Assembly: GCF_000337475.1 (NCBI RefSeq)
Contig: NZ_AOIT01000017.1
Location: forward strand, 24,913-88,912
Length of the DNA stretch: 64,000 nucleotides
Reading direction: 5' to 3'
From: Natrinema limicola JCM 13563
GTDB taxonomy: Archaea; Halobacteriota; Halobacteria; Halobacteriales; Natrialbaceae
Position numbers and translations under genes: made by a program. Every line of letters begins with the position of its first letter. Positions within the stretch are counted from its first letter, which is position 1. The notes under the pieces were generated by a model. It had not been told where the DNA came from and ran no database searches. It worked only from the letters and a program-made list of their open reading frames with translations. Shown piece by piece: positions 17,807 through 27,174 of the stretch.

Positions 17807-18268
17807 TTACTGATAATCGACCTCCCCTTCACCCTCACCGACCCACGCGTCCCGATCGGGCTCGCGGGCGGCGAGCGGGTCGATGTCCTTGTACCACGGT
17901 ACCGCTTTCAGCTGCTCTTTGTTGTAGACGAAATCGTGTTTCGTGTCCGCGGTGAACTCGAAGTTTTCCGTCAGCAGGATGGCATCGACGGGACAGACCT
18001 CCTCGCAAAGCCGGCAGTAGATACACTGGCCGATGTGGAGGTTGTACTGTTCGCCCTGTCGTTGATCGTTCGTGACGATCTGGATCGTATCGTTCGGGCA
18101 GACGTTCTCACACTGGCGACACCAGATACACCGCTCCTGGCTGAACTTGTGGACGCCGCGGAATCGCGGCGAGACGTCCGGTGCGGTCTCCGGATACTCC
18201 ACCGTGAACGTAGAGCCGTCGAGTGCGTGTTTCATCGTCGTTGCCATCGATTTGAGTATCCCGATCAT
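17807..18268 (-). CDS. nuoI: Complex I subunit NuoI (two 4Fe-4S clusters)
   Basis: 153 residues. Electron-transfer subunit carrying clusters N6a and N6b on the cytoplasmic side. Two ferredoxin motifs are intact: CIWCRQCENVCP (about 47-58) and CIYCRLCEEVCP (about 87-98), each C-x2-C-x2-C-x3-C-P. The N-terminus has an amphipathic membrane-associating segment. It overlaps the nuoH stop by 4 bp. In the absence of NuoEFG, electrons would enter the chain through this subunit and NuoB. Confidence 0.96.
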   Translation of the reverse strand: MIGILKSMATTMKHALDGSTFTVEYPETAPDVSPRFRGVHKFSQERCIWCRQCENVCPNDTIQIVTNDQRQGEQYNLHIGQCIYCRLCEEVCPVDAILLTENFEFTADTKHDFVYNKEQLKAVPWYKDIDPLAAREPDRDAWVGEGEGEVDYQ

Positions 18269-19386
18269 GCTATCAGCCCCACGATTACCGCAGTCAGGAC
18301 GAGATTAGCGAACGAAAGGACGAGCAGTCCCTTCCAGCCGATCTCGATCAGTTGGTCGATCCGGACGCGTGGCACCGCCGAGCGCAGCCACTGCGTCGCG
18401 AAGAAGACGCCCCAGATCTTGATGATAAACCAGACGATGCCGAGTGCTGCGGGCCCTGGTCCGGCCGGACCGCCGAGGAAGATCGTCGCGATGATCGCCC
18501 CACCGAGGAAGATGTGAAGGAACTCACCGAGGTAGATCAACACGAAGTAGACCGAGGAGTACTCGGTCTGATACCCCGCGACGATCTCGGTCGGTGCCTC
18601 CGGCGTGTCGAAGGGGTTGCGACCGACCTCCGCGAAGTTCGCCACCAGAAACAGGACGAACGCGAAGGGGTTGACGAACGCGTACCACGTCGGAATCGAG
18701 ATACCCGCGATCTCCACCAGCGTCTCGTGCTGGGCCGCGACGATCTCGCCCAGTTGTAGCGTGCCGGCGAAGATCACGACTGACATCCCGGTGATGACCA
18801 GCGGGATCTCGTAGGCGATGTTCTGTGCCACTGCACGCAGCCCGCCGAGCATCGAATACTTGTTCGCAGACGAGTAGCCGGCCATTACCAGCCCGAGGCT
18901 GGCGATCCCCGAGACGGCGAAGACGTACGCAAGGCCGACTTCAGGATCCGCGAGGTGGATGCCGCTGCCCATCGGGATGACGGCAAAGCCCAGCAGCGCC
19001 GACCCCGCGACGACGATCGGCGCGAGGTCGTAGGCCGGCCGATCCGCGTTCTCGGGGATGACCAGCTCCTTCGAGAGGAGCCGGACGGAGTCGGCGAGGA
19101 TAATAAAGAGGCCTGCCGGCCCGAGCCGGTTGACCGCGATCCGGTCGGTGAATGCGGCAGTGATCTTCCGTTTGGCCCACGGTCCCGCGACGCCGGTCAT
19201 CGCGAGCATCAGGTTGCCGACGATGAAGGCGGCAATAAACGTCGCGAGCAACTCCCCACCGAGTCCGAACCCGTCGAGGCCGGTCAGCTCGCCGATCCGC
19301 TCGGGGAGCAAAACCGTATCCTGCAGCGGTACCGTCGGCACCGCTGGCGTCGTATCGACCGGGGCCGCAAACTGCAGACCAGTCAT
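18265..19386 (-). CDS. nuoH: Complex I subunit NuoH (quinone-site membrane subunit)
   Basis: 373 residues from the ATG at 19386. A start at 19428 is possible but would overlap nuoCD by 41 bp. NuoH links the hydrophilic arm with the membrane arm and forms the quinone cavity. Landmarks are MTGVAGPWAKRKITAAFTDR in the position of the ERK/RxGPN region, the acidic loop EVGRNPFDTPEAPTEIVAGY (conserved quinone-cavity loop) and FAVIPMGSGIHLADPEVGL. About eight helices. One base separates it from the nuoCD stop. Confidence 0.94.
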   Translation of the reverse strand: MTGLQFAAPVDTTPAVPTVPLQDTVLLPERIGELTGLDGFGLGGELLATFIAAFIVGNLMLAMTGVAGPWAKRKITAAFTDRIAVNRLGPAGLFIILADSVRLLSKELVIPENADRPAYDLAPIVVAGSALLGFAVIPMGSGIHLADPEVGLAYVFAVSGIASLGLVMAGYSSANKYSMLGGLRAVAQNIAYEIPLVITGMSVVIFAGTLQLGEIVAAQHETLVEIAGISIPTWYAFVNPFAFVLFLVANFAEVGRNPFDTPEAPTEIVAGYQTEYSSVYFVLIYLGEFLHIFLGGAIIATIFLGGPAGPGPAALGIVWFIIKIWGVFFATQWLRSAVPRVRIDQLIEIGWKGLLVLSFANLVLTAVIVGLIA

Positions 19387-19387
19387 A

Positions 19388-21043
19388 CTAGCGGTCCACC
19401 TCCCCAAGCACGATATCGAGGCTGCCAAGCGAGGCGATCATGTCGGGGATGTACTCCCCTTCGGCCATCTCGGGCAGCGCCGAGAGATTGTGGAAACACG
19501 GACTGCGGATCTTGAACCGGCCCGGCTTGTCCGTGCCGTCCGCGCGGATGTAGATCCCGAGTTCGCCCTTCGCACCCTCGACAGCGCGGTAGATCTCGGT
19601 GTCTGCGTCGGGTTTCAGCGTCCGCGGGACGTTGCTCTGGACGGTGCGTTCGTCTTCCGGCCAGTCCTCGAGCAAGTCGAGACACTGCTCGATGATCTTC
19701 GCGGATTCTTCGACTTCCTGCATGCGCACGAGGACGCGGCTGTAGTTGTCACAGCCGTCCTCGGTGACGACGTCCCATTCTAAGTTGTCGTAGTAGCCGT
19801 AGGGATCGTCCCGGCGGAGGTCATAGTCGATGCCGGAGCCGCGAGCGACGGGCCCGGTACAGCCGTACTGTTTGGCGACCTCGGGCTCTAAGATGCCGGT
19901 GTCGTGGGTCCGGATCTGGAAGATCTCGTTTGCGGTCAGCAGGTCGTTGTACTCGTCGACCTTCGCGGGGAGGCCATCGAGGAAGTCACGTGTCTTCTCG
20001 ATGAATTCCTCGCGGGGTTCGGGCAGGTCCCAGGCGACTCCGCCAAGCCGGAAGTAGTTGAACATGAGTCGCTGGCCGGTCAGGTCCTCTAAGATGTCCT
20101 GTACGACCTCGCGGTCGCGCATCCCATACTGGAAGATGGCGGTGAAGTCGCCGTAGACGTCCAGTGCGAATGTCGCCAGCGCGAGCATGTGTGAGGCGAT
20201 CCGGGAGAGTTCGGCCCCCATCGTCCGAATGACCTGCGCGTACTCGGGGACGTCGATGTCCGCGAGGTCTTCAGCGACGCGTGCGTAGGCCCACTCGTTC
20301 AAGAGACCAGCCGAGACGTAGTCCCAGCGGTCGGGATACGGCATGATCTGGTGGCGATAGGTTCCCTGCTGGCACATCTGCTCCTCACAGCGGTGCAGAT
20401 AGCCGATGTCGGGATCGACGTCGACGACGGTTTCGCCGTCTAACACCGTCTCGATGTGGAGCACACCGTGGGTCGCCGGATGGTGTGGCCCGATATTGAG
20501 GAACATCGTGTCCGACTCGTCGTCGTGGTGGTCGGGCTGGATCGGATTGGCATGTTCCGTCAGCGTCACCAGCTGGGGTTTCTCCTGGTCGTAGTCCCGC
20601 GAGAGCGGGTGGCCCTGCCAGGTTTCGGGCAGGAGGATCCGTCGCGGATCAGGATGGCCTTCGTAGTCGATGCCGACGAGGTCGAACGCCTCCCGTTCGT
20701 GCCAGTCGGCAGTCCGGAAGACCGGTTCGGCGGTCTGGCTAACTGGCTCGTCGGTCGTGGTCGGCACGACGACCGATACTTCTTGTGTCGGATCGGCGTA
20801 CTTCCGGAGGTGGTAGATCGATTCGTACCGGTCTGGATACTCCTGTGCAGTCAGATTGGCGAGGTGGTCGAACCCGGCCTCGTCCCGGAGGTCTTTGAGG
20901 ACGTCCTGAACGTCGTCCGGCCGGATGACGAATCCGGGCGCGTTCAGATGATCGTCGCGTGCGAGCGCGCGATCACCGACGATCGCCTCGAGTTCGTCTT
21001 CGGTGACCTCGACTGCCGGCTGTCGTTCGAGTCCCGTGCTCAT
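19388..21043 (-). CDS. nuoCD: Complex I fused subunit NuoCD
   Basis: 551 residues. Residues about 1-165 are the NuoC (30-kDa) domain ([20 protein letters not shown]), and about 178-551 the NuoD (49-kDa) domain. NuoD marks are [50 protein letters not shown] and [20 protein letters not shown]. The two histidines of GPHHPATHG line the quinone site. The C and D fusion is common in haloarchaea and gamma-proteobacteria. It overlaps nuoB by 4 bp. Confidence 0.96.
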   Translation of the reverse strand: MSTGLERQPAVEVTEDELEAIVGDRALARDDHLNAPGFVIRPDDVQDVLKDLRDEAGFDHLANLTAQEYPDRYESIYHLRKYADPTQEVSVVVPTTTDEPVSQTAEPVFRTADWHEREAFDLVGIDYEGHPDPRRILLPETWQGHPLSRDYDQEKPQLVTLTEHANPIQPDHHDDESDTMFLNIGPHHPATHGVLHIETVLDGETVVDVDPDIGYLHRCEEQMCQQGTYRHQIMPYPDRWDYVSAGLLNEWAYARVAEDLADIDVPEYAQVIRTMGAELSRIASHMLALATFALDVYGDFTAIFQYGMRDREVVQDILEDLTGQRLMFNYFRLGGVAWDLPEPREEFIEKTRDFLDGLPAKVDEYNDLLTANEIFQIRTHDTGILEPEVAKQYGCTGPVARGSGIDYDLRRDDPYGYYDNLEWDVVTEDGCDNYSRVLVRMQEVEESAKIIEQCLDLLEDWPEDERTVQSNVPRTLKPDADTEIYRAVEGAKGELGIYIRADGTDKPGRFKIRSPCFHNLSALPEMAEGEYIPDMIASLGSLDIVLGEVDR

Positions 21044-21747
21044 GGTGAATCAGCCCAGTTGTAGCGCATCACGAGGTCGTCTTCGTCGATGTCGTCTGCG
21101 AGCTTTTGGACGAGCTCGTCTTTCGGCAGGTCGCCGAACTCCTCGAGTTCGTACGGCTTGACCACGACGGGCGTCGACTCGCCGTTGCGGATCCGTTCTT
21201 GAAGTTTGGCGATGCCGTAGACGAGTGCTTCCGGCCGCGGGGGGCAGCCGGGGACGTGGATGTCGATAGGGATGATCTCCTCGGCACCCTTGACGACGTT
21301 GTAGCCTTCTTGGAAGGGGCCGCCGGAGATCGTACACGAGCCCATGCCGACGACGAACTTGGGTTCGGGCATCTGGTCGTAGACCCGCTTCATTCGGGGG
21401 CCGAACTTGGAGACGATCGTCCCGGGGACGATCATCACGTCGGCCTGCCGGGGTGATGCACGCGGCACACCGGCCCCGAAGCGGTCCAGGTCGTGTTTGA
21501 TCGCGTAGGTGTGCATCATCTCGATGCTGCAACACGCGATCCCGAACTGGAGCATGAACATCGAGTTGCCCCGCACCCAGTTCATGAACTTGTCGAACTT
21601 CGTGAGAATGAAGGGGGTCGATCCGAAGGCCTCGCGAAGCTTGGAATTGAAGCGGTCGTCGGCACCCTCACCGATGCGCGAATCGCGGGTGTCCGTCGAC
21701 GGTGCGGTGCTGTCGTAGATCTGCTGGCGTGGTTGTTCGCTACTCAT
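21040..21747 (-). CDS. nuoB: Complex I subunit NuoB (cluster N2)
   Basis: 235 residues. NuoB carries the terminal 4Fe-4S cluster N2 that passes electrons to quinone. The tandem cysteines are in [12 protein letters not shown], and the other ligands are in [12 protein letters not shown] and [11 protein letters not shown]. The first about 40 residues are a polar extension typical of haloarchaeal NuoB. The last about 35 residues are acidic. It overlaps nuoA and nuoCD by 4 bp. Confidence 0.96.
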   Translation of the reverse strand: MSSEQPRQQIYDSTAPSTDTRDSRIGEGADDRFNSKLREAFGSTPFILTKFDKFMNWVRGNSMFMLQFGIACCSIEMMHTYAIKHDLDRFGAGVPRASPRQADVMIVPGTIVSKFGPRMKRVYDQMPEPKFVVGMGSCTISGGPFQEGYNVVKGAEEIIPIDIHVPGCPPRPEALVYGIAKLQERIRNGESTPVVVKPYELEEFGDLPKDELVQKLADDIDEDDLVMRYNWADSP

Positions 21748-22148
21748 GGTCTGTCAGCGTCCAGTTGGCGAGGTGTCCGTGCCCACTGTACCGCGCCTGT
21801 GCGCCACGCCCACGCGAGTCCGACGAGCAGGATGGCGACGAACGCCAGCATCGGCCCGAGGGCGCGGGCAAGCGGGATATCCGCCGCGAGCGCATCCTGA
21901 TAGGCGACCGCCCAGGGGAACAGGAGGACGGTCTCGATATCGAAGACGACGAACAGAAGCGCAACCATGTAGTACTGAATATTGAACCGGATGCGCGTTC
22001 CGCCGGTCGGAATCTCGCCACTCTCGTAGGTGGCGCGTTTACTCGTTTCGGGAACCGTGGGCCGCAGGAGATACGATACCGTCATCATCCCGAACGGTAT
22101 CAGTACCCCAACGAGCGCCAGTGCCCCGATGGCGATCCAATCATTCAT
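21744..22148 (-). CDS. nuoA: Complex I subunit NuoA
   Basis: 134 residues with three membrane helices, from the ATG at 22148. A start at 22184 would add 12 polar residues. Helix 1 follows MNDWIAIG directly, which is the usual haloarchaeal N-terminus. YESGEIPTGGTRIRFNIQYYMVALLFVVFDIETV is the NuoA core, with its conserved YE(S/C)G loop and acidic residues in helix 2. First gene of the operon, preceded by a palindromic element at 22250-22267. Confidence 0.92.
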   Translation of the reverse strand: MNDWIAIGALALVGVLIPFGMMTVSYLLRPTVPETSKRATYESGEIPTGGTRIRFNIQYYMVALLFVVFDIETVLLFPWAVAYQDALAADIPLARALGPMLAFVAILLVGLAWAWRTGAVQWARTPRQLDADRP

Positions 22149-22249
22149 CTCGGTAACGTTCGAGGCTTCAAACCGCACGCACATAAGGGTTGATCCTTTG
22201 TTTTTGCGGGAAACACGGGCTACAACGGGATTTCAGCGTGAATAACTCC

Positions 22250-22282
22250 CATGTGAATAGTCACATGATCCTATATATAGAT
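22250..22282 (-). promoter_or_regulatory. Palindromic operator-like site and TATA-like element upstream of the nuo operon
   Basis: CATGTGA at 22250-22256 and TCACATG at 22261-22267 form a perfect 7-4-7 dyad. Next to it, CTATATATAG at 22271-22280 is a self-complementary TATA-like box. Read toward nuoA, the dyad lies just downstream of the box, about where the transcription start would be, a classic repressor position. The nuoA start would then have a leader of roughly 65-100 nt. The rest of the 313-bp nuoA-purE spacer shows no gene. Confidence 0.5.
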
Positions 22283-22461
22283 ACCTGGAGAGGTGTCGGA
22301 CCGGTAAAGAAATATTACTCGCCGTCGAACCAATAACGTTAGGCACTCGAGCGGGCCTGTTCTCGGCCAAGCTGGCGTCGACGCTCAGAAACAATTATCG
22401 CGGCAGATCTGCCACCGGACGTCGAGACGGTACCGTCCCCGTCCCGAACGCGACGCGCTCG

Positions 22462-23100
22462 TTACTGCTCGCGCTCTCGGAACGCCGGCGTCCCCTCGTC
22501 GTGGAGTTTCCGGGACACAGCTCCGACGCCTTCGCGTAGTCCCCCGTGGTAGTCGACCAACCGGTCGTGAACGTCGTCGTGCTGGCGAGCGAGGATCTGA
22601 GCGGCCGATAGCGCGGCATTGAACGACTTGCCGGCGTCGACGGCGACGAGCGGCGCGCCGGTCGGCATCCCGATGACGCTGTCAACGGATTTTTCCTGGA
22701 CCGGGACGCCGATGACTGGCAGCGGATACGCGATCGAGGCAGTCATGTTCGGCAGATCTGCGGACTTGCCGCCCGCGCCGGCGATGATGACCTCGAGACC
22801 GCGATCCTCCGCGGTCTCGGCGTAAGCCGTCATTAAGTCGGGTGTCCGGTGGGCTGAGGTGACGTAGGTCTCGAACGTGAATCGCTCGTCGGGCGCACTC
22901 TCGTAGTCGGTCTGCTCGGCGAAGCCGAGTTTGTCGACGAAAGCGTCGTAAGCACCCCGCCGCCGGCCGCCGGTCATCATCGTCTCGAGGTCGGAGTCAC
23001 TCCCCATCACGATCCCCACATCGGGGGTTTCCGCGGCCGGGCGGTCCTGCTTGGCTTCGTCGTGCAGTCGGTCGATCAGGTCGCTAACACTGTCGCTCAT
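22462..23100 (-). CDS. purE: 5-(carboxyamino)imidazole ribonucleotide mutase
   Basis: 212 residues. Converts N5-CAIR to CAIR in de novo purine synthesis. The class I PurE marks are VGIVMGSDSDLETM near residues 28-41, VTSAHRTPDLM (active-site SAHRxP) and VIIAGAGGKSADLPNMTA, followed by VIGVPVQ and MPTGAPLVAV. Haloarchaeal insertions occur before SAHRT (about 23 acidic residues), and the C-terminus is extended by about 30 residues. It lies 59 bp downstream of purK on the same strand, so PurK's product feeds PurE directly. Confidence 0.95.
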   Translation of the reverse strand: MSDSVSDLIDRLHDEAKQDRPAAETPDVGIVMGSDSDLETMMTGGRRRGAYDAFVDKLGFAEQTDYESAPDERFTFETYVTSAHRTPDLMTAYAETAEDRGLEVIIAGAGGKSADLPNMTASIAYPLPVIGVPVQEKSVDSVIGMPTGAPLVAVDAGKSFNAALSAAQILARQHDDVHDRLVDYHGGLREGVGAVSRKLHDEGTPAFREREQ

Positions 23101-23159
23101 GGGCGATGCTGGTCGGGCGAATGACTTGAAACAGTGGTAAACGAGATGGGCGAGGGATG

Positions 23160-24323
23160 CTACGACTGGAACGTCACGGCGGCCTTGAGGTCGCGTGCTG
23201 TCTCGAGGAGGTCATCGACCGAATCGTCGTCTCCGTCGGCAGTCACCGTGACGTGGCCCATTTTCCGAAGGGGTCGCGCTTGGTGCTTGCCGTACCAGTG
23301 GAGGGACGCACCGGGCGTCTCGAGGATCTCGTCGATATCTCCCAACTGTGCCAGCCCTTCTTCCTCGACATCGCCGAGCAGGTTCGTCATCACCGTCGGC
23401 GAACGCAGGGCCGTCGAACCGAGCGGCCAGCCAAGCACGGCCCGGATGTGCTGTTCGAACTGCGAGGTCTGGGTCCCCTCGATCGTCCAGTGGCCAGAGT
23501 TGTGCGGGCGCGGGGCGATCTCGTTGAGCAGGATCTCGCCGTCCGTCGCTTCGAAGAGCTCGATCCCGTAGACGCCACGCCCGTCCATTACTTCGAGTAC
23601 GTCCCGCGCAACGTCATATGCGCGCTCGGTAACGGCTTCGCTCGAGCGGGCAGGGACGATCGTCTCCCGGAGGATCTCGTCTTCGTGGACGTTCTCTCCC
23701 AGTGGGAAGGTCGCGACCTCGTCGTCACCCTTGACGGCGATGACCGACACCTCGCGCTCGAAGTCGACGAAGGACTCGACCATCGCGGGGCCAGCGACCG
23801 ACTCGAGGGCGTCCTCGGCGTCGGCTTTGGATTCGACGGGGACGTTGCCACGCCCGTCGTAGCCGCCGGTCCGCGCTTTGAGCATCACCGGCGCGCCGTA
23901 GTCGTCGATCGCCGCGCGGATGTCGTCGGCATCGTCGACCTTGCGAAACGGCGGCACTGGAACGCCCGCATCTTCGAGCTCGCGTTTCTGGACGAGTTTG
24001 TCGTGGATCGTCTCGAGCGTCGACGGCTTCGGGTGGACGGGCGTCCCCGTCTCCTCGCTGATGCGATCCATGACGTTCTGGTCGGCGAGTTCGATTTCGA
24101 ACGTGAGGATATCGGCTCGCTCTGCGAGGTCGCGGATCCCCGCCTCGTCGTCGAAGTCGGCAACGATCTGGTCGCGAGCGACCAGCGCCGCCGGACAGTC
24201 CGGCGTCGGATCGAGCACGACCACCTCGACACCCAGCGGCGCGGCCGCCTCGGCGAGCATCCGCCCGAGCTGTCCCCCTCCGACTACGCCGATCGTCGGT
24301 CCCGGCGTCCGTAGCGTCGTCAT
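23160..24323 (-). CDS. purK: N5-carboxyaminoimidazole ribonucleotide synthase
   Basis: 387 residues. ATP-grasp ligase that makes N5-CAIR from AIR, bicarbonate and ATP. The N-terminal IGVVGGGQLGRMLAEAA loop, the ATP-grasp segment PVMLKARTGGYDGRGN and the metal-binding NEIAPRPHNSGHWTIEGTQTSQFEQH core are all intact. The minus-strand TATA-like TTAAG at 24347-24351 is about 26 bp upstream of the ATG. The 301-bp region from purK to the divergent lipoprotein gene holds only promoter-like A+T-rich segments. Confidence 0.95.
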   Translation of the reverse strand: MTTLRTPGPTIGVVGGGQLGRMLAEAAAPLGVEVVVLDPTPDCPAALVARDQIVADFDDEAGIRDLAERADILTFEIELADQNVMDRISEETGTPVHPKPSTLETIHDKLVQKRELEDAGVPVPPFRKVDDADDIRAAIDDYGAPVMLKARTGGYDGRGNVPVESKADAEDALESVAGPAMVESFVDFEREVSVIAVKGDDEVATFPLGENVHEDEILRETIVPARSSEAVTERAYDVARDVLEVMDGRGVYGIELFEATDGEILLNEIAPRPHNSGHWTIEGTQTSQFEQHIRAVLGWPLGSTALRSPTVMTNLLGDVEEEGLAQLGDIDEILETPGASLHWYGKHQARPLRKMGHVTVTADGDDDSVDDLLETARDLKAAVTFQS

Positions 24324-24624
24324 TACGCCGCGGTTATCGTCGCCCGCGCTTAAGAATTCTCAAACGGCATGCTCGAGACGCGATTATCCTCTGCCTGTCA
24401 CCGAGGCGTCCGATCTCGAAGCTGGCACGTCACAGGGTGACGCCGTCATACGAACTCCTGTCGGTCAGTTCCGGCGCACCCGCATGACGGGTTGCGGATT
24501 CGACGATAAACAGTGACAACAGCCCGTCACAGGCGCTGCTACCGTTATCATATAAAAATCTTCGTGGACAACACCCGTGTCGAAAACTGACTAGTATTAC
24601 ATATGTCGATCGGACCACATCTGT

Positions 24625-25350
24625 ATGAGTATGACGAGTAACATTTCACGACGCCAGTTGCTCGGTGGGGGGAGTCTCGGCGCGCTCAGCACGATCGCTG
24701 GCTGTCTCGCGACCGGCAGGGGCGCAACGGAAACCGTGACGGAAACCTACCAGACCACTGACCTCAGTTCACTCTCACTCACGACCGTCAACGGCTCGAT
24801 CACCGTCGACGGACACGAAGGCGACGCGATCGAGGTTACGGCCACCAAAGCGGCACCGACCGAAGACATCCTCGAGTCGGTGACCCTCGCGTCTAGCCGG
24901 AGCGACGGACACCTGACGCTCGAGGCGGACTCGGAAACGTCGGCGTTTCTGTTCGGTCCCGAGCCCAAGGTCGACCTCGAGGTGACAGTCCCGGCAGGGA
25001 TCCGACTTGCGCGAGCGGAGACGACCAACGGTGACATCGAGACTCGGAACGTGACCGACGACGTGGATGCGGAGACGACCAACGGAGATATCGACGTCTC
25101 GCTTACAGACGGCGACGGCGACCTGACCGCGGAGAGTACCAACGGCGAAATCACGGTTCGGGCACCCGACTCACTCGATGCGACCGTTAGCGTCTCGACG
25201 ACCAACGGCGACATCTCGATCGACGGCTTCGAAAACTCGAACGCGTCGGGCGATGGCTCGCTCGAAATGACGCTGGGTGATGGAACCCGCCGCATCCGCC
25301 TCGAGACGACCAACGGCGACGTGACGCTTCGCAGTACCGACACATCGTAG
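24625..25350 (+). CDS. Tat-exported lipoprotein with DUF4097-like beta-helix (TTNGDI repeats)
   Basis: 241 residues. The N-terminus SRRQLLGGGSLGALSTIAGC combines a twin-arginine motif with a lipobox Cys, so it should be exported folded and lipid-anchored outside the membrane. The rest is a right-handed beta-helix-like array in which TTNGDI-type units recur six times (TTVNGSI, TTNGDI, TTNGDI, STNGEI, TTNGDI, TTNGDV). This matches the putative adhesin family DUF4097. No enzymatic residues are seen. TATTACATA at 24595-24603 is 26 bp upstream of the ATG. Its role is probably structural or adhesive at the cell surface. Confidence 0.82.
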   Translation: MSMTSNISRRQLLGGGSLGALSTIAGCLATGRGATETVTETYQTTDLSSLSLTTVNGSITVDGHEGDAIEVTATKAAPTEDILESVTLASSRSDGHLTLEADSETSAFLFGPEPKVDLEVTVPAGIRLARAETTNGDIETRNVTDDVDAETTNGDIDVSLTDGDGDLTAESTNGEITVRAPDSLDATVSVSTTNGDISIDGFENSNASGDGSLEMTLGDGTRRIRLETTNGDVTLRSTDTS

Positions 25351-25445
25351 CGATACCCATCCGGATCGAGCGCGAGAATCGGGTGCCGCCGAGCCCTGAC
25401 CCGGTCGGCAATCGATAGCACGCGGCCACCGCAGAACGGTACCTC

Positions 25446-25450
25446 TTTTA
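25446..25450 (+). promoter_or_regulatory. TATA-like box of ribH
   Basis: CTCTTTTACC is centred about 26 bp upstream of the ribH ATG at 25474, leaderless geometry. It probably also drives the overlapping aminotransferase gene. Confidence 0.45.
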
Positions 25451-25473
25451 CCCGTCCTCCCTACCGCTCGCCT

Positions 25474-25908
25474 ATGACCACGCTCGGACTGGTGGTCGCG
25501 GAGTTCAACCGGCCGATCACCGAGCAGATGGAGCAGGACGCACTCGAGGCCGCAACGGCCGCGGGTGCCGACGTGTACGAGACGGTCCACGTGCCGGGCG
25601 TCTACGACGCGCCGCTGGCCGCCGATCGCCTCGCACGTCGTGACGAGGTTGACGCCGTCGCCGTGATCGGCACCGTCATCACCGGCGATACCGACCACGA
25701 TCAGGTGATCACCGACGCCACCGCGCAGCGACTCTCCGACGTGAGTCTCGAGCGCGATACGCCGGTGACACTCGGCGTGACCGGCCCCGGTATGTCCGCC
25801 GCCGAAGCGCGCGAACGCGTCGAAAACGCAGCCAAGGCTGTCGACGGCGCGCTCGACCTCGTCGACGAACTCCCGGACCCCAGTCCCGTAGCCGATTCCC
25901 AACAATGA
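25474..25908 (+). CDS. ribH: 6,7-dimethyl-8-ribityllumazine synthase
   Basis: 144 residues, lumazine synthase length. Condenses 5-amino-6-ribitylaminouracil with dihydroxybutanone phosphate in riboflavin synthesis. Substrate-binding marks are VVAEFNRPITEQM near residue 8, VPGVYDAPLAA (family PGxxE/DxP) and GTVITGDTDHDQVI, where His75 is the expected acid/base. It overlaps the next gene by 4 bp (ATGA), so the two are cotranscribed although functionally unrelated. Confidence 0.93.
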   Translation: MTTLGLVVAEFNRPITEQMEQDALEAATAAGADVYETVHVPGVYDAPLAADRLARRDEVDAVAVIGTVITGDTDHDQVITDATAQRLSDVSLERDTPVTLGVTGPGMSAAEARERVENAAKAVDGALDLVDELPDPSPVADSQQ

Positions 25909-27053
25909 CTATGGAATTTACCGACCGTGTAACCCGAGTCGAACCGTCCGCGACGCTTGCTATCTCCGCACTCGCCACCGAACTCGAGGCTGAGGGCGCA
26001 GACGTCGTCGACCTCTCCGTCGGCGAGCCCGACTTCCCCACGCCCGAGAACATCGTCGAGGCTGGCAAGGACGCGATGGACGCCGGCCACACCGGCTACA
26101 CGACCTCTGCCGGTATCCTCGAACTGCGCGAGGCAATCGCCGACAAACTCGCCGACGACGGCTTGGAGCACACCGCAGACGAGATCATCGTCACACCCGG
26201 CGCGAAGCAGGCCCTCTACGAGATCGTTCAGGCACTCATCCAGGACGGCGACGAAGTCGTCTTGCTCGACCCCGCGTGGGTCTCCTACGAGGCGATGGTC
26301 AAGATGGCCGGCGGCGACCTGACCCGCGTCGACCTCTCCGATTCGGACTTCCAGCTCGAGCCCGCCCTCGACGACCTCGAGGCCGCCGTCTCCGACGACA
26401 CCGACCTGCTGATCGTCAACTCCCCGTCGAACCCCACCGGCGCGGTCTACTCCGACGCCGCACTCGAGGGCGTCCGCGATCTGGCCGTCGAACACGACGT
26501 CACCGTCATCTCCGACGAGATCTACAAGGAGATCACCTACGGCGTCGAACCGACGAGTCTCGGCACGCTCGAGGGCATGGCCGACCGCACCGTGACGGTC
26601 AACGGCTTCTCGAAAGCCTACTCGATGACCGGCTGGCGGCTCGGCTACTTCGCCGGCCCCCAGGACCTGATCGATCAGGCCGGCAAACTCCACAGCCACT
26701 CCGTCTCCTCGGCCGTGAACTTCGTCCAGCACGCCGGAATCGAAGCGCTCGAGAACACCGACGAAGCCGTCGAAGAGATGACCGAAGCGTTCGAGCAGCG
26801 CCGCGACCTCGTCATCGACCTGCTTGACGACCACGGCGTCGACGTCGCCGTCCCCGAGGGCGCGTTCTACATGATGCTGCCCGTCGACGACGACGATCAG
26901 GCCTGGTGTGAGGGCGCGATCGAAGACGCCCACGTCGCAACCGTGCCCGGCAGCGCCTTTGGGACGCCCGGCTACGCCCGAATTTCGTATGCGGCGAGCG
27001 AAGAACGACTCGAGGAAGGCATCGAGCGACTGGCCGAAGAAGGCTACCTGTAA
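25905..27053 (+). CDS. Class I PLP-dependent aminotransferase (aspartate/aromatic type)
   Basis: 382 residues. Fold-type I aminotransferase: VDLSVGEPDFPTPENI at the N-terminus, NSPSNPTGAVYS (Asn that contacts PLP), SDEIYKEITY (Asp for the pyridine nitrogen), the Schiff-base Lys237 in NGFSKAYSMTGWRLGY, and the substrate carboxylate Arg in GYARISYA. The sequence suits aspartate aminotransferase of the archaeal Igamma group, but aromatic or prephenate specificity is possible. A second Met at codon 3 could be the true start. It overlaps ribH by 4 bp. Confidence 0.9.
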   Translation: MTMEFTDRVTRVEPSATLAISALATELEAEGADVVDLSVGEPDFPTPENIVEAGKDAMDAGHTGYTTSAGILELREAIADKLADDGLEHTADEIIVTPGAKQALYEIVQALIQDGDEVVLLDPAWVSYEAMVKMAGGDLTRVDLSDSDFQLEPALDDLEAAVSDDTDLLIVNSPSNPTGAVYSDAALEGVRDLAVEHDVTVISDEIYKEITYGVEPTSLGTLEGMADRTVTVNGFSKAYSMTGWRLGYFAGPQDLIDQAGKLHSHSVSSAVNFVQHAGIEALENTDEAVEEMTEAFEQRRDLVIDLLDDHGVDVAVPEGAFYMMLPVDDDDQAWCEGAIEDAHVATVPGSAFGTPGYARISYAASEERLEEGIERLAEEGYL

Positions 27054-27145
27054 GCTGAACTCGTCGGAGCGGATTTTCCGTCGCTGATTTCGGTTCTGGA
27101 AAGTGATCGAGTCTGACCGGTTACTTTCACTCTGGTTTGGTATTG

Positions 27146-27150
27146 TTTAT
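27146..27150 (+). promoter_or_regulatory. TATA-like box of the HNH gene
   Basis: TTTAT in an A+T-rich tract (27140-27174) is centred 27 bp upstream of the ATG at 27175. Confidence 0.35.
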
Positions 27151-27174
27151 TCATCTATATAGTTAGTATTATTC

